From JACQAI01 sp035507915 (GTDB taxonomy: Bacteria; Pseudomonadota; Alphaproteobacteria; Elsterales; Elsteraceae), in contig DATJNS010000305.1 of the NCBI GenBank assembly GCA_035507915.1, forward strand, positions 1 through 6,685: 6,685 nt of DNA. The letters are read 5' to 3'. A program made the position numbers and the translations under genes. Every line of letters starts with the position of its first letter. The stretch's first letter is position 1. A model generated the notes under the pieces. It worked only from the letters and a program-made list of their open reading frames with translations. It made no database searches and was not told the DNA's origin. Shown in pieces: positions 5,862 through 6,685 of this stretch.

Positions 5862-6685
5862 TTACGGCAGCCATTTCCACGTCACTACGCTTAGCCAGTG
5901 CAACAGCGATCGGAATGCGATCCATACCAGGCGGCGGTCCCCGACGTCGATCCGCGCTACTCCCTCCATGCCAGGGCGCAGGCGTTCCGATGCGGACGCC
6001 AGGCGTCCTTCGACGGTGAACACCATGCGGCCTTCGTGGGCGCTCGCGACCGGGGTGATGCGCTCGACGACGAATGGGAACGTCATGTCGGGCAACGCCG
6101 CCGCCACCAGCTCACCGGCCTGGCCCACGACGACATCGGCGATCTGGCTCTCGTCGACAAGAAGCACGACGCGATAGTCGCTGAGCGGCGCGATTTCGAA
6201 CAGCACGTCGCCCCGGCGTACGGTCGCACCGATCGACTGGCTTAGATCGCCGGACAGCACCAGACCGTCGAAGGGTGCCGTCATGCGGGCGCGCGCGAGC
6301 TGCTCATCGACGAGCCGAATTTCCGCCTCGGCCTGGTCGAGCTCGCTCTTGAAGCGAAGGGCGTCGGCGCGCTCGCGCTCGCTCAGCGCCTTGTCGTACT
6401 CATAAAGGTGCTGCTGGCGCTCGGTCACCCAGCGCAAGCGTTCGAGCGAAAGATCGCGATCGTCGAGCGCTGCCAGCAGCGCACCCTGCTTCACGACGTC
6501 GCCAGCGCGCGCTGGCGCCTCGCTGATATAGCCATCGAAGGGCACCACCACCGCGCGCTGCACCGAGCCCTCGACTCGACCGTCGGCGATGATGCGATAC
6601 GTTCCGACCGCGAAGTAGCAGAAGCCGAGCGCGAACACGACTGCGGCCGCCGCGAGCTTGCGTCCGAAATGCTCGGGCCCGAGCA
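5862..6685 (-). CDS. HlyD-family periplasmic adaptor, membrane-anchored (5' partial)
   Basis: 273 residues are visible; the frame runs off the right edge, so the true start is outside the window. After LGPEHFGRKL comes a hydrophobic segment (about residues 11-28), an inner-membrane anchor. Then follow a lipoyl half with VVVPFDGYISEAPARAGDVV (46-65), a charged alpha-hairpin or coiled coil (about 76-131), the second lipoyl half with TAPFDGLVLSGDLSQSIGA (135-153), and a beta-barrel and membrane-proximal region with LRPGMEGVARIDVG (235-248). It ends in a Trp-rich, weakly hydrophobic tail (WKWLP). Adaptors of this type bridge an inner-membrane transporter and an outer-membrane duct. No ABC, RND or MFS pump is in the window, and the next gene is itself a peptidase with a HlyD-like arm, so the two arms may assemble together. 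An in-frame GTG at 6638 exists but would begin inside the membrane helix, so it is unlikely to be the start. The part before the anchor may be substantial and cannot be judged. Confidence 0.9.
   Translation of the reverse strand, partial: LGPEHFGRKLAAAAVVFALGFCYFAVGTYRIIADGRVEGSVQRAVVVPFDGYISEAPARAGDVVKQGALLAALDDRDLSLERLRWVTERQQHLYEYDKALSERERADALRFKSELDQAEAEIRLVDEQLARARMTAPFDGLVLSGDLSQSIGATVRRGDVLFEIAPLSDYRVVLLVDESQIADVVVGQAGELVAAALPDMTFPFVVERITPVASAHEGRMVFTVEGRLASASERLRPGMEGVARIDVGDRRLVWIAFRSLLHWLSVVTWKWLP

Noticed and set aside
909..6685. Identifying the locus as a Rax-type (RaxST/RaxA/RaxB) system
   Set aside because: No peptidase-containing ABC transporter is present, and the M50 fusion and SecA-like ATPase have no counterpart in Rax. 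Only the general pairing of sulfotransferase and HlyD adaptor is shared.

Overview
The window is GC-rich throughout, with G or C at most third codon positions. Its gene families (a carbohydrate-porin remnant, a possible two-partner-secretion remnant, periplasmic adaptors and an OmpR/PhoB response regulator) indicate a Gram-negative bacterium, most likely a proteobacterium. No rRNA, tRNA or housekeeping gene fixes the taxon further.

Two blocks face each other. On the + strand, bases 1-403 hold the C-terminal DNA-binding half of an OmpR/PhoB response regulator whose receiver domain lies outside the window. No intact sensor kinase follows. Bases about 420-832 instead hold debris: the C-terminal end of an OprB-like carbohydrate porin with at least one and probably two frameshifts, then a short piece resembling the C-terminal region of a ShlB/FhaC-type outer-membrane transporter. 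Bases 833-908 contain nothing I can recognise.

The rest (909-6685) is one tightly packed minus-strand operon that enters from beyond the right edge. In transcription order it encodes: (1) a membrane-anchored HlyD-type periplasmic adaptor, cut at its 5' end by the window edge; (2) a 714-residue fusion of a PqqD-like N-terminus, an M50 (site-2 protease type) membrane zinc-peptidase core with HEFGH, and a C-terminal HlyD-like arm; (3) a shortened SecA-like ATPase of about 659 residues with intact nucleotide-binding motifs but no C-terminal third; (4) a PAPS-dependent sulfotransferase of 272 residues. The junctions are a 13-base gap, an 8-base overlap and a 4-base gap, so the genes are probably translated together.

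The operon reads as a dedicated export or maturation machine. A specialised SecA-like motor, a membrane protease carrying its own adaptor arm, a second adaptor and a sulfotransferase would together move a cargo out of the cytoplasm, cut it and possibly sulfate it. The cargo, any outer-membrane channel and the operon promoter are not in the window. The domain assignments are well supported; the joint function is inference.
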